In this document: positions 17,061 to 25,584 of the stretch, in pieces
Layout of the letters: every line of letters begins with the position of its first letter
Numbering within the stretch: the stretch's first letter is position 1
From: Mastigocoleus sp. MO_188.B34
GTDB taxonomy: Bacteria; Cyanobacteriota; Cyanobacteriia; Cyanobacteriales; Nostocaceae
DNA length: 64,000 nucleotides
Assembly: GCF_030065675.1 (NCBI RefSeq)
Contig: NZ_JASJDK010000010.1
Location: forward strand, 32,446 to 96,445
Direction: 5' to 3'
The notes under the pieces: generated by a model
The model's input: the letters and a program-made list of their open reading frames with translations, nothing else
The model's database searches: none
What the model was told of the DNA's origin: nothing
Made by a program: the position numbers and the translations under genes

Positions 17061-17897
17061 TTAGATATTCCCAGCAAACACCTTTTGCGCAGGTCCAGTC
17101 ATATAAACTTTTTGGTCCACCTCCGACCACTCAATTTGCAAACATCCTCCTGGGAGTTCTACCGTCGCTTTACGTCCGCACTTTCCTGCTAAAACTCCAG
17201 CGACTAATGTGGCACAAGCTCCAGTACCGCAGGCTAAAGTAATACCTGCACCTCGTTCCCATACTCGCATTTTTACGTAGTCAGAACTTACCACCTGAAT
17301 AAATTCCGTATTGGTTTTCTGGGGAAAAGCTGAGTGAGTTTCAAATTGAGGTCCAATTTTTTCTAACTCAATCGCCGCAACATCATCAACAAAAGTAATA
17401 CAGTGGGGATTACCCATACTCACACAGGTAACATCCCAAGATTTTCCTGCTACTTCCAAAGGTCGATTTACAACTTTCTCATCTTTGAGAGCCAGAGTTG
17501 TGGGAATTTCACCCGCAAGTAATCGAGGGAAACCCATATCTACTTTGATTTGACCATCCGGCATAATTTCAGGAATAATTTCCCCAGCTAAGGTATTAAT
17601 GTGATATTTACTTTTGCTATTACCCCCTTCCAAATCCACTAGAAAAGCAGCCAGACAGCGAATACCATTACCACACATTTCCGGTTCCGAACCATCGGAA
17701 TTAAAAATCCGCATCGTGTAATCACTACCATTTTCACCCGGGAGAGCAAAAATTACACCGTCAGCACCAATGCCAAAATGGCGATCGCACATCTTGACTG
17801 CTTGCTCTGGAGTTACTACAGGTTCTGGATTTAAACGGTTATCAACCAGAATAAAGTCGTTACCTAGTCCTTGATACTTAGTAAATTTGATTGCCAT
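17061..17897 (-). CDS. dapF: Diaminopimelate epimerase
   Basis: The protein has 278 residues, the usual length. It interconverts LL- and meso-diaminopimelate by a two-base Cys mechanism in lysine and peptidoglycan synthesis. Both catalytic cysteines are visible: Cys75 in EMCGNGIRC and Cys223 in [10 protein letters not shown]. The N-terminal block [15 protein letters not shown] is standard. It is divergent from hfq (144 bp between starts), an arrangement seen in many cyanobacteria. Confidence 0.97.
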   Translation of the reverse strand: MAIKFTKYQGLGNDFILVDNRLNPEPVVTPEQAVKMCDRHFGIGADGVIFALPGENGSDYTMRIFNSDGSEPEMCGNGIRCLAAFLVDLEGGNSKSKYHINTLAGEIIPEIMPDGQIKVDMGFPRLLAGEIPTTLALKDEKVVNRPLEVAGKSWDVTCVSMGNPHCITFVDDVAAIELEKIGPQFETHSAFPQKTNTEFIQVVSSDYVKMRVWERGAGITLACGTGACATLVAGVLAGKCGRKATVELPGGCLQIEWSEVDQKVYMTGPAQKVFAGNI

Positions 17898-18041
17898 TTA
17901 TCGTTTTAATGAATTATCACAGTAGTGAAATTGTTAGTTGTTGATTTTTAGTCACTGATTGTTAACCGTTAATTATTAGTCGATTAACAACCCCAAACCA
18001 CTAACCACATAAACCAACCACATACATATATCATTACCAAT

Positions 18042-18254
18042 ATGCTTACTGAATTAGATACTTCATTACCGAGCGTTAAGCAACTCCAGAATTCTATCAA
18101 AGAAGCAAAACCGGTAGAGTTAAAGCTAGTGACAGGAGATTTACTAGCCGGAAAAATATTATGGCAAGATCAATATTGTGTTTTCCTCACAAGCGAAAAT
18201 ACACAAAAAACTATGATTTGGAAACAGTCAATTGTTTATATGAAGGAAGGTTAG
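18042..18254 (+). CDS. hfq: Cyanobacterial Hfq-like protein
   Basis: The 70-residue protein has the Sm fold pattern: an N-terminal helix, then VELKLVTGDLLAGKILWQDQYCVFL (Sm1-like) and a short Sm2-like end, MIWKQSIVYM. Cyanobacterial Hfq lacks the usual RNA-binding residues and in Synechocystis acts with the type IV pilus base rather than as an ordinary RNA chaperone. It is divergent from dapF, which agrees with the known cyanobacterial neighbourhood. The short tail is normal for this group. Confidence 0.9.
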   Translation: MLTELDTSLPSVKQLQNSIKEAKPVELKLVTGDLLAGKILWQDQYCVFLTSENTQKTMIWKQSIVYMKEG

Positions 18255-18329
18255 GCGATTGGATTGGGGATTGGGGATTGGAGATTGGGAATTTGGAGGT
18301 TAGAAGCAGCGATCAAAAAAATATTACGA

Positions 18330-18367
18330 TTACCAATTACCAATTACCAATTACCGATTACCAATTA
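18330..18367. repeat. Short heptanucleotide run (ATTACCA)
   Basis: Five or so 7-bp units (ATTACCA, one ATTACCG) lie between the hfq and antiporter 3' ends, and the last one overlaps the antiporter stop region. A GATTGGG-type run precedes it at about 18258-18290. Confidence 0.6.
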
Positions 18368-20704
18368 TTCCCGCAAATCATCCAAAGGTAAATAATCCCG
18401 CAATGCTTCAGCTTCCCCCGCTTGGACTATTGGTATAGATACCAACTCCGGTTGACTGGTAGGAGAAAGTAACTCTTCCAACTGACTCAGACTTGATAAA
18501 TTACCACACAGTAATACTTGGTCATTTTCTTTTAACTTGGTATTGCTGTGGGGAAAGCGAATAAATTTACTTCCACGACGTATGGCTTGTATTTCCACAC
18601 TATATCGATTGCGCAGATCTAAATGATTTAAAGTTTTTTCTGTCACGGGACAATTCTCACTGACAATCACCCACTGACAAGCACTATTTTCTCCTGGAAT
18701 AATCGCCTGACCTTTTGCAAATTCATTAAAACCTGCAATTTCTCGGGAAGAACCCACCACCAATAGTTTGTCACCTTCTTGTAATCTGGTTTGTGGTATA
18801 GGGAAATCTATTTCCTCCCCTCCTTTACGCCGAATAGCCATGATACTGACTCCGGTGACATAGCGCATATCTGCTTGTTCTAAGCTCATACCAATTAGAG
18901 GTGAACCCGCAGGTAGGGGATACCATTTTGAGTTCATTTCTCTGGTTGCTTGTCGTAACTCCCGAGAAACCTCAGATGGAGATTGTTCCGGTCGCAAATC
19001 TAAATAATGACGATTGCGAATTTGCTTAATTTCCCGTTGCACTAGATTAGGCGATATACCTACATCATCTAACAGGTAAGTTACCATTTCCAAACTTGCT
19101 TCAAATTCCGGTTGTACTACCTCCCGCGCTCCTAATTGGTAGAAAATTTCAATATTTTTGTTGTTATTAGATCGTACTACCACATTTAAATCCGGATCCA
19201 ATTCCAAAGCACGCTTCAGACTAAGACGGGTACTCATCGGATCGGGAAGTGCGATCGCCATTCCTTTTGCATTGGTAATTCCTGCTGCTTCCAAAACGTG
19301 GAAACTGACACAATTACCGTATATGTAGGGTATTCCCGCGTCTCTTAATTGTTGAATTCGGCTTTCGGACTGATCGATTACAACCAGAGGTAAATCATGA
19401 GCGAGTAACAATTTAACTAAATTTTTACCAACTCGCCCATAACCACAAACCACCACATGATCTTTCATTGGTAGTTCTTCGGACATTTCCTGTGGCATTC
19501 CATCCCCGTCAAAATAGGGTTTGAGCCACGGCATTGATTCAATGATGTTAAATAAGAATGGTATTAAACGCAGTACAAAGGGCGTTACCACCAATGTTAC
19601 TGCTGTTGTTCCTAAAATCAGTAAATATACTCGGCGCGAAACTAACCCTAAAACTTGTCCTTCACTCGCAAGAACAAAGGAAAATTCCCCAATTTGAGCT
19701 AACCCTAAACCAACTATTAAGGAAGTTTTTAACGGATAACGAAATACTTTTACTAGTGGGGTAACAATCAAGAACTTACCAACGAGTACTAATGCTACTA
19801 ACCCCAAAATTAATTCAAGATTTTGCCACAGAAATAACGGGTCGATCAGCATCCCGATCGCAGCAAAAAACAAACTCGCAAAAATATCTCGCAATGGTTC
19901 TACATAGGTCAGGGTTTGATCTGCATATTCCACCTCGGAAATCATCAAACCGGCGACAAAAGCCCCCATTTCAATCGAAAGTCCTAATCTCTCGGTGAGT
20001 AGCGCAATTCCCAAACACAGCGCCACAACTCCCAACAAAAATAACTCTCGACTTTCCGTCCGGGCTAATAACCGCAACAAAGGTGGTATCAACCAAATTC
20101 CTGCAGCAACTGCACCTGCAGCAAATAAACCTATTCGCAACAGCGCATACAACACCGCGATCCAAATAGTTTCCGCTGGTTGGTTCAGAGCAGGTAACAC
20201 TGCTAGCATCAATCCCAATGCTAAATCCTGTACCACCAAAATCCCCAACATCACCTGTCCGTGGGGAGTTTCCGTCTCATTGCGTTCCATCAAACATTTG
20301 AGGACAACCGCAGTTGAAGACAAAGACAAAATTGAACCCAAAAACACACCTTGGGCTGGGGATTCAACCCATCCCACCGCAACGGAAATCAGGGTCGTAA
20401 CTAGGATAGTTAAAACTATTTGTAGTCCACCACCACCCAAACTAATTGTTTTCACCTTTTTCAATTCTGCCAGGGAAAATTCTACTCCCAAAGCAAATAA
20501 TAAAAAAGCAACACCAAACTGTGCTAATGTCTCTACTTGAATTACTTCTTTAATTAATCCCAAGCCGGATGGACCCACAATCATCCCGCCAATGAGATAT
20601 CCGAGCAACACTGGTTGTTTTAACAATGATGCTAAAAGTCCGCCACTAGCCGCCACAGCTAGCACCGAGACTAGATCGACTATTAATCTAAAATCTTCCT
20701 GCAC
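18365..20704 (-). CDS. CPA2-family monovalent cation:proton antiporter with TrkA-N and TrkA-C domains
   Basis: The protein has 779 residues. Residues 1-385 form a polytopic Na+/H+-exchanger domain (about 12 helices) of the KefB/RosB/CPA2 type, with GVEFSLAELKK near 73 and a VVQDLALG acidic helix near 157. A TrkA-N Rossmann domain begins at about 414, with GYGRVG at 421-426 and a following acidic VVID, which bind NAD(H). Two TrkA-C (RCK_C) domains follow, at about 580-660 and 670-755. The protein probably moves K+ or Na+ against protons in the plasma or thylakoid membrane, gated by nucleotide. It is convergent with hfq, and no partner gene is adjacent. Confidence 0.93.
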   Translation of the reverse strand: MQEDFRLIVDLVSVLAVAASGGLLASLLKQPVLLGYLIGGMIVGPSGLGLIKEVIQVETLAQFGVAFLLFALGVEFSLAELKKVKTISLGGGGLQIVLTILVTTLISVAVGWVESPAQGVFLGSILSLSSTAVVLKCLMERNETETPHGQVMLGILVVQDLALGLMLAVLPALNQPAETIWIAVLYALLRIGLFAAGAVAAGIWLIPPLLRLLARTESRELFLLGVVALCLGIALLTERLGLSIEMGAFVAGLMISEVEYADQTLTYVEPLRDIFASLFFAAIGMLIDPLFLWQNLELILGLVALVLVGKFLIVTPLVKVFRYPLKTSLIVGLGLAQIGEFSFVLASEGQVLGLVSRRVYLLILGTTAVTLVVTPFVLRLIPFLFNIIESMPWLKPYFDGDGMPQEMSEELPMKDHVVVCGYGRVGKNLVKLLLAHDLPLVVIDQSESRIQQLRDAGIPYIYGNCVSFHVLEAAGITNAKGMAIALPDPMSTRLSLKRALELDPDLNVVVRSNNNKNIEIFYQLGAREVVQPEFEASLEMVTYLLDDVGISPNLVQREIKQIRNRHYLDLRPEQSPSEVSRELRQATREMNSKWYPLPAGSPLIGMSLEQADMRYVTGVSIMAIRRKGGEEIDFPIPQTRLQEGDKLLVVGSSREIAGFNEFAKGQAIIPGENSACQWVIVSENCPVTEKTLNHLDLRNRYSVEIQAIRRGSKFIRFPHSNTKLKENDQVLLCGNLSSLSQLEELLSPTSQPELVSIPIVQAGEAEALRDYLPLDDLRE

Positions 20705-21039
20705 AAGACAATTTTAATTAAGAACTGTTAAGAGGTATTAACCTTACTCTACAAACTTTTATGTACTCCTGTGTAGAATTCGGAGAAATTGATACCAGAT
20801 AGCAAATTTTTCAGCCACCTGAAATATAGGTTAATATACCTTGGAAGGTGGATGCTAGGGAATAGGGATGAGATATTAAGGATGGGCATCAGGAAACAAA
20901 TTTTACAAGTACATAATTATATTTAAATTTGTTGTTTATATTAAAGTTTGTTTTGTTATACAAAATAATATTTTTCCTATGTATTTAATACTATGAGATA
21001 ATTCAGGCTTGATTCTGATATAATTAGTTTTTTTATTTA
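20705..21039. other. Spacer upstream of the antiporter, no gene seen
   Basis: AT-rich sequence lies between the antiporter start and the first MITE-like element. It may hold the antiporter promoter. No open frame, hairpin or repeat stands out. Confidence 0.35.
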
Positions 21040-21160
21040 CAGGAATTACGCAATTGTCACAATACACCGGTGGTGCGTGACACTCAAAACCTTATTAATA
21101 CGTTCAACTCGCTTTTGTCACGCACCCTACAAGAAAAATGTGCCGGTTGCGTAAGTCCTA
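21040..21160 (-). mobile_element. MITE-like element, copy A (TAGGACTTACGCA termini)
   Basis: Read on the minus strand, this 121-bp stretch begins TAGGACTTACGCA, passes GGCACATTTTT, GGGTGCGTGACAAAAGC, GTATTAATAAGG and GAGTGTCACGCACC, and ends at GTGACAATTGCGTAA. The same ordered blocks occur on the plus strand at 25423-25551. The two ends are near-inverted repeats. It is non-coding and probably mobilised in trans by a transposase encoded elsewhere. Confidence 0.75.
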
Positions 21161-21296
21161 ATTTAGTCTGGGTTAAATTATGGCAATTTACTATGGAATT
21201 GAATTGTCGAGGTCGGTAAATTTTTATCTACAAAATTATACTTAATCAAACAATTTTTTTATTTGACAGATGCTAATATTTTTCCTGGTCTGAATG

Positions 21297-21467
21297 CTAT
21301 GGCGCTACGCGCAAGTAAAAAGTAAAAAGTCAGCCTAAGGCTATCGCCAAGACTTACGTCTCACTTCGTTAACGCTCCGCTAACGTAGCGTGTCCGTAGG
21401 ACATAAGCCTAATACGTATGGCTTTTAGGATTAATATATGTCCTAACGTAACTTCGTAGTGCTATAT
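21297..21467 (+). repeat. Dispersed repeat, copy without nested insert
   Basis: This repeat runs from CTATGGCGCTACGCGCAAG through AAGTAAAAAGTC, GCGTGTCCGTAGGACATAAG and ATGTCCTAACG to GTAGTGCTATAT. The reverse complement of 48736-48930 carries the same blocks in the same order, where a 71-bp MITE interrupts it. A GC-rich middle (TCGTTAACGCTCCGCTAACG) is unique to this copy. It abuts the IS1-like remnant. Confidence 0.65.
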
Positions 21468-21469
21468 CA

Positions 21470-21613
21470 GGAATTAAAGTAGATATTAAACCAAAAAATA
21501 CAGATGGATGGAAAACTTATGAACACCATCTACCACCAGGGAAGAGACAAGTAAGTAAATTAAAAATGCAGACAATTGAACGCAAACATCTAATTTTACG
21601 AACAAGGATTAAA
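21470..21613 (+). pseudogene. Remnant of an IS1-family transposase C-terminus
   Basis: Translation in this frame gives a segment containing DGWKTYEHHLPPGKRQVSK followed by QTIERKHLILRTRIK. It corresponds to the C-terminal block of IS1-family transposases (a DxWxxY...LPP...IERKxLxLRTRIKR pattern). There is no start, no N-terminal half and no matching terminal inverted repeats nearby, and similarity stops after TRIK. It lies immediately 3' of a dispersed repeat and just beyond the 3' end of the sigma factor gene. Confidence 0.6.
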
Positions 21614-21643
21614 CTAACTAACCTCCATAACATTACCAAGATG

Positions 21644-22639
21644 TTAACTAACGAGATACTCCCGCAAAGTTAAGGAATGTTTTCTCCGAAGATGAGCAAG
21701 TGCTCGAACTTCTATTTGACGAACCCGCTCGCGGCTGAGATTTAATCTTTTTGCAATCTTAGCTAAAGACAGTTCTTTGCCATCTTTTAAACCAAAGTGT
21801 AGTTTAAGAACTTCACGTTCTTTGGGGTTAAGTTCCTGTAGCATCTCCAGCACATCCTGCCTCATTAACTCGTGGGTTGCGTAATCTTCTGGCAAAGCCC
21901 GATCATCTTGAATCATCTCACACAGTTCTGTATCTTGATTTTCACCGATGGGTAGATCTAGAGACAGAAGACGACGAGCGATGCGCAAATACTCGCCAAT
22001 AGTATTAGATTCAAAACCCAACTCCTTAGCAATTTCACTTGTAGTGGGACGGCGACCTAACTTTTGAGTAAGTTGTTGCTGGGTTTTTTTGATTTTATTG
22101 AGCTTTTCAGTGATGTGAACGGGTAAGCGAATTGTCCGTGATTGTTGACCAATGGCTCTGGTAATCCCTTGGCGAATCCACCAATAGGCATAGGTGGAAA
22201 AGCGATATCCTTTGCTGGGGTCGAACTTTTCTACTGCTCTTTCTAAGCCTAGGCTTCCTTCTTGAATCAGATCAAGGAATTCCATATTCCGCTTAAGATA
22301 TTTCTTGGCAATGGCAACGACTAAGCGCAAGTTTGCTTCAATCATTTTGTCTTTGGCTTGTTGTCCTTGCTCCAGAATCTGGTTAAGTTGGTCTTCACTC
22401 AAGCCAACGGCGTCAGCCCACTCTAACTGATTGACAAAGGATCCACACTGTTGCTCTAGCTTTTCTTTCTCTGTTAACAGAGACATCATGTGTTGGACTT
22501 TTTTACTATAAATAATTTCTTCGTAATGGCTCAGCAGGGGTACTTTACCGATATCGTGTAGATAAGCACGTACCATATCGGTGTAACCCCTCGATAATAA
22601 GGATTGATTATTTTTTTCGTTGAGTTTTGTTTTACTCAT
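21644..22639 (-). CDS. Group 2 RpoD-family sigma factor (SigB-type)
   Basis: The protein has 331 residues. Region 1.2 begins MVRAYLHDIGKVPLLSHYEEI. Region 2 contains EANLRLVVAIAKKYLKRNMEFLDLIQEGSLGLERAVEKFDPSKGYRFSTYAYWWIRQGITRAI, region 3 follows, and region 4 ends with the LNLSRERVRQIEVRALAHLR helix-turn-helix that reads the -35 box. The lack of a long region 1.1 and the length fit cyanobacterial non-essential group 2 sigma factors (SigB to SigE), used in stress, nitrogen or carbon responses. Which letter applies cannot be settled by eye. It is monocistronic, with a 411-bp upstream gap. Confidence 0.93.
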   Translation of the reverse strand: MSKTKLNEKNNQSLLSRGYTDMVRAYLHDIGKVPLLSHYEEIIYSKKVQHMMSLLTEKEKLEQQCGSFVNQLEWADAVGLSEDQLNQILEQGQQAKDKMIEANLRLVVAIAKKYLKRNMEFLDLIQEGSLGLERAVEKFDPSKGYRFSTYAYWWIRQGITRAIGQQSRTIRLPVHITEKLNKIKKTQQQLTQKLGRRPTTSEIAKELGFESNTIGEYLRIARRLLSLDLPIGENQDTELCEMIQDDRALPEDYATHELMRQDVLEMLQELNPKEREVLKLHFGLKDGKELSLAKIAKRLNLSRERVRQIEVRALAHLRRKHSLTLREYLVS

Positions 22640-23050
22640 ATTGTCTGTCTAGTTTTTACTTGACTGACAAGCAATAAACTAACGCTTTGAACCAAGCGCG
22701 TTTCTTACCCTTATCTAAAGTGTAGAAAAAGAAATTGAGGAACTTGTGACTAGAAAAGTCGTGTACATCTTAGTTATGATTTAAGCCGGTTCTAGAAACC
22801 CTTGATATTACAAGGTTGAATTTAATTCACATTAGCCATAATTTGGAGATTTATTATTTTCCTCTGCCTGGAGTAATGAAAGAGCAATGATAGATATCAA
22901 TTTTAAGTAGATACAGCCGATTTCATTTAAGTGAGGTACACATATCTTTAATAATGCAGGGAATAGGGAACAGGAAACAGGGAAAATGTACCTCATCTAC
23001 TTGCAAAGTGCTGTATATAGCTATTTCAACTCATCTACAACATCAGCAAG
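22640..23050. other. Spacer upstream of the sigma factor, no gene seen
   Basis: These 411 bp between the sigma gene start and the GH13 stop contain a short G/A-rich run of 7-mer-like units (GGGAACA, GGAAACA, GGGAAAA) at about 22960-22987. Any sigma-gene promoter would be within the first 200 bp next to 22640. No other feature is recognised. Confidence 0.35.
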
Positions 23051-24985
23051 TCAAGAATCAGAGACAAAAATCTTGCCGTAATAACTGGGTACGTCAATCT
23101 TAACGACGCTATCTGAGCTTAAATCGAAGCTTTCAGGTGTCTGCGAGGGTTCAAGACTATTAATCTGTTCAGTCCAACGACCTGCCAGAAAGGGAATCTC
23201 CAAGTTCGCACTCCCGTCGGCACCAAAATTTATCAGTACCATTACTTTTGAGCCAAAACCATCGGGATCGCGTCGGTATGCAACTAAACCTCGTTCCAGT
23301 CTCGATTCCCTTTCGTAAAAAATGTGTTTTCGGCTTCTCAATGCTGGATAAGCGTGACGAAGTGAGGCTAGGGTTCGGTATAAACGTACTAAGGCTCGCC
23401 CACCTGGCTCGTAAAATAAATCCCAATGTAAGGGTCGAGGTGCCAAAACCCGTAAATTACCGCTGTCTGGCAGACCATAATATTCCCCAAATTCTTGCCC
23501 TTGCCAAATTAAAGGTACACCTTCGCCGGTCATCAGAGCGATCGCCAAGGGCTGTAACTTAAACCACCGCTGTTGCCATTCATCGAATCGGTCAGCGATC
23601 TCGTTGCGATCGTCATCACTCAATAAATCCAAACCTCCCTCTCGCCATTGCTCAGACTGTCCAAATCGACCAATGCTCCGGAAAAAAGCTGTCGTCATCC
23701 GATACATCAAACGACTGCGATCATGAGATTCGATAAATTGTAATGGTGCTGTGGGAAATTGCTCCTCGGGGTTATCACTGGGATGTTTTTCCAGCCAATT
23801 CAGTCCACTGCTATCAATCAACAAAATATCATTAATAAATCCTTGAGAAACAGAGGGGTTGTCAAGATTCTGCACCATATCTTCAGCCTTGAGCATTAAC
23901 CACCAGCGTTTACTAGAACTGGAGAAAGTCTCTCTCAACACTTCTCTCGGCTTATCCAAATATTCTGCTGCCTGGATAATCCGGCTAATCGAACCATCAA
24001 AAAATCTCGGAATAGCTTTACTCTTGTTATAGGTATCATATACTAGTTTGGCGTATCCTTTGCCGGTTGCCCCATCGTAAAATCCAGGTACATAATCGTA
24101 GCGAAAACCATCAATATGCAGTTCGTTAATAAAATAATCGTTAACCTGGGCAAAGTACTCTCGCGCAAACTCCTTATTATAATCTGGACCGACCCCAAAC
24201 ATATCTTCCGCGAAGGGACCCATCATTGGATTGGGCTCCCCAGATAATTTATAGACTTTGTTATAAGGAAAATCCCAACTTGCATGGGCATACACCGCAT
24301 CATGGATCACAGCTATCCCTGATCGATGGCAGGTATCGATCAAAAGTTTGAGTTTCTCTACTCCTCCATAACGCTCTTCAATGGCAAAGTAACTCATCGG
24401 CATATATCCCCACCGAAAAGGTTCGCGGATATTCGTTACCGGCATTAGTTCGATACAGTTAATTCCCAGTCCTTGAAGATAGGGAAGATATTCCATAACC
24501 CCATCAAAATCTCGATTAAATTCATCTACCATCAACTCATAAACAATCAAATCCTTAAGCAGTGGAACTTTAAAATCACCATCTTGCCATGAAAATGCTG
24601 GGAGGGGTGGGTAATGAAATGCCGAAAGTGTCCCTTGGGCACTGTATCGACCAAAGGGATCGCTAAACCAGGGAACAACTACTTCACCTTGTCGTGAGAG
24701 TTGATACCGATAGCAATATTTTCCTGTTTGCCCCATATGTCCCATGGCAGGCAAAGAACTCAGACGACCCTCATACTGCCACAGACCGTATAGACCACCA
24801 ATAAAAGTCAGGGACACCTCATTGGCTGGTATTGAAGGATCAAACTGGTCCTTTTCATGGATAATTTGAGCTTTTAACTCATAGCCTTTACCATTTGTAA
24901 TATTGGGTAAATAAATTCCTAGTTGTAAGTTATCATCAGAACCTATTCCCACTCGAGCACCAACTTCTTCTAGATTGATATTCAC
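23051..24985 (-). CDS. GH13-family alpha-amylase-like glycoside hydrolase or transglycosylase
   Basis: The protein has 644 residues and starts with GTG at 24985. An N-terminal beta domain (1-130) resembles the CBM48/E-set part of branching-type enzymes. The TIM barrel follows, with Asp297 in DGFRYD as nucleophile, Glu352 in LRETFS as probable acid/base and Asp422 in ESHD as transition-state stabiliser. The C-terminal beta domain runs from about 560. All three acidic residues of the family are therefore present. The pattern resembles branching enzyme or trehalohydrolase relatives, but specificity is open. It acts on alpha-glucans, probably in the cytoplasm, since no signal peptide is seen. Neighbours do not narrow the role. 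Confidence 0.88.
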   Translation of the reverse strand: MNINLEEVGARVGIGSDDNLQLGIYLPNITNGKGYELKAQIIHEKDQFDPSIPANEVSLTFIGGLYGLWQYEGRLSSLPAMGHMGQTGKYCYRYQLSRQGEVVVPWFSDPFGRYSAQGTLSAFHYPPLPAFSWQDGDFKVPLLKDLIVYELMVDEFNRDFDGVMEYLPYLQGLGINCIELMPVTNIREPFRWGYMPMSYFAIEERYGGVEKLKLLIDTCHRSGIAVIHDAVYAHASWDFPYNKVYKLSGEPNPMMGPFAEDMFGVGPDYNKEFAREYFAQVNDYFINELHIDGFRYDYVPGFYDGATGKGYAKLVYDTYNKSKAIPRFFDGSISRIIQAAEYLDKPREVLRETFSSSSKRWWLMLKAEDMVQNLDNPSVSQGFINDILLIDSSGLNWLEKHPSDNPEEQFPTAPLQFIESHDRSRLMYRMTTAFFRSIGRFGQSEQWREGGLDLLSDDDRNEIADRFDEWQQRWFKLQPLAIALMTGEGVPLIWQGQEFGEYYGLPDSGNLRVLAPRPLHWDLFYEPGGRALVRLYRTLASLRHAYPALRSRKHIFYERESRLERGLVAYRRDPDGFGSKVMVLINFGADGSANLEIPFLAGRWTEQINSLEPSQTPESFDLSSDSVVKIDVPSYYGKIFVSDS

Positions 24986-25422
24986 CTTTTCTTCCTTTCT
25001 AATTGCTTGACAAAAGTATTATTGGAACGTAGCTCATAAACTTGCAATACGCTCTATATCAAATAGATTTAGTTCAAAAAAGATATAAATCTTCTTTCTG
25101 TATATTTCATAGATGTAATTGAAATTAACTTATAGATATTTGTAACTGTCCGTTCGCTTATTTTGAGAAAGCAAAAGGAATTAATACTTTGAGGAACAAG
25201 GAATAAGTTTCAGTCCTGCGCGTTGCATTTTTTACACGCAGAGCGAACAGGCATGTCAGCGTGGCTTCGCAAAGAATTGTAGCCTTACCAGGGAAGTGTT
25301 TCCGGATTTAAATCAATTTCATTCACGGGCATTATATTACATTTTATTTCCCACTGGAGTTGCAGAGCGCAAGGCTGACAATAGCTATCACCCATTTTGT
25401 GTGTGTTAAATTTCAATATGAA
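24986..25422. other. Spacer upstream of the GH13 gene, GC-rich repeat fragment only
   Basis: This is mostly AT-rich sequence. A GC-rich patch with small palindromic words lies at about 25215-25280 (GCGCGTTGCA, TACACGCAGAGCGAAC, CAGCGTGGCTTCGC), resembling the other dispersed GC-rich repeats in this window. No gene is visible. Confidence 0.35.
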
Positions 25423-25551
25423 TAGGACTTACGCAGCTGGCACATTCTTAATATACAAGGGTGTGTGACACAAGCAAGTTAATTTGAGCCTATTAATAAG
25501 GCTGTGAGTGTCATGCAGCACCCGTGTATTATGACAATTGCCTAAGTCCTA
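25423..25551 (+). mobile_element. MITE-like element, copy B (TAGGACTTACGCA termini)
   Basis: This 129-bp element starts TAGGACTTACGCA and ends TGCCTAAGTCCTA, giving terminal inverted repeats of about 13 bp with one mismatch. Internal blocks (GGCACATTCTT, GGGTGTGTGACA, CTATTAATAAGG, GAGTGTCATGCA, GTGTATTATGACAATTG) match copy A at 21040-21160 in inverse orientation. It is non-coding and lies 34 bp downstream of the S8-like peptidase stop codon. Confidence 0.8.
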
Positions 25552-25584
25552 TACCTAAATCCTGGAAGAGCCAAGAATAAATTA

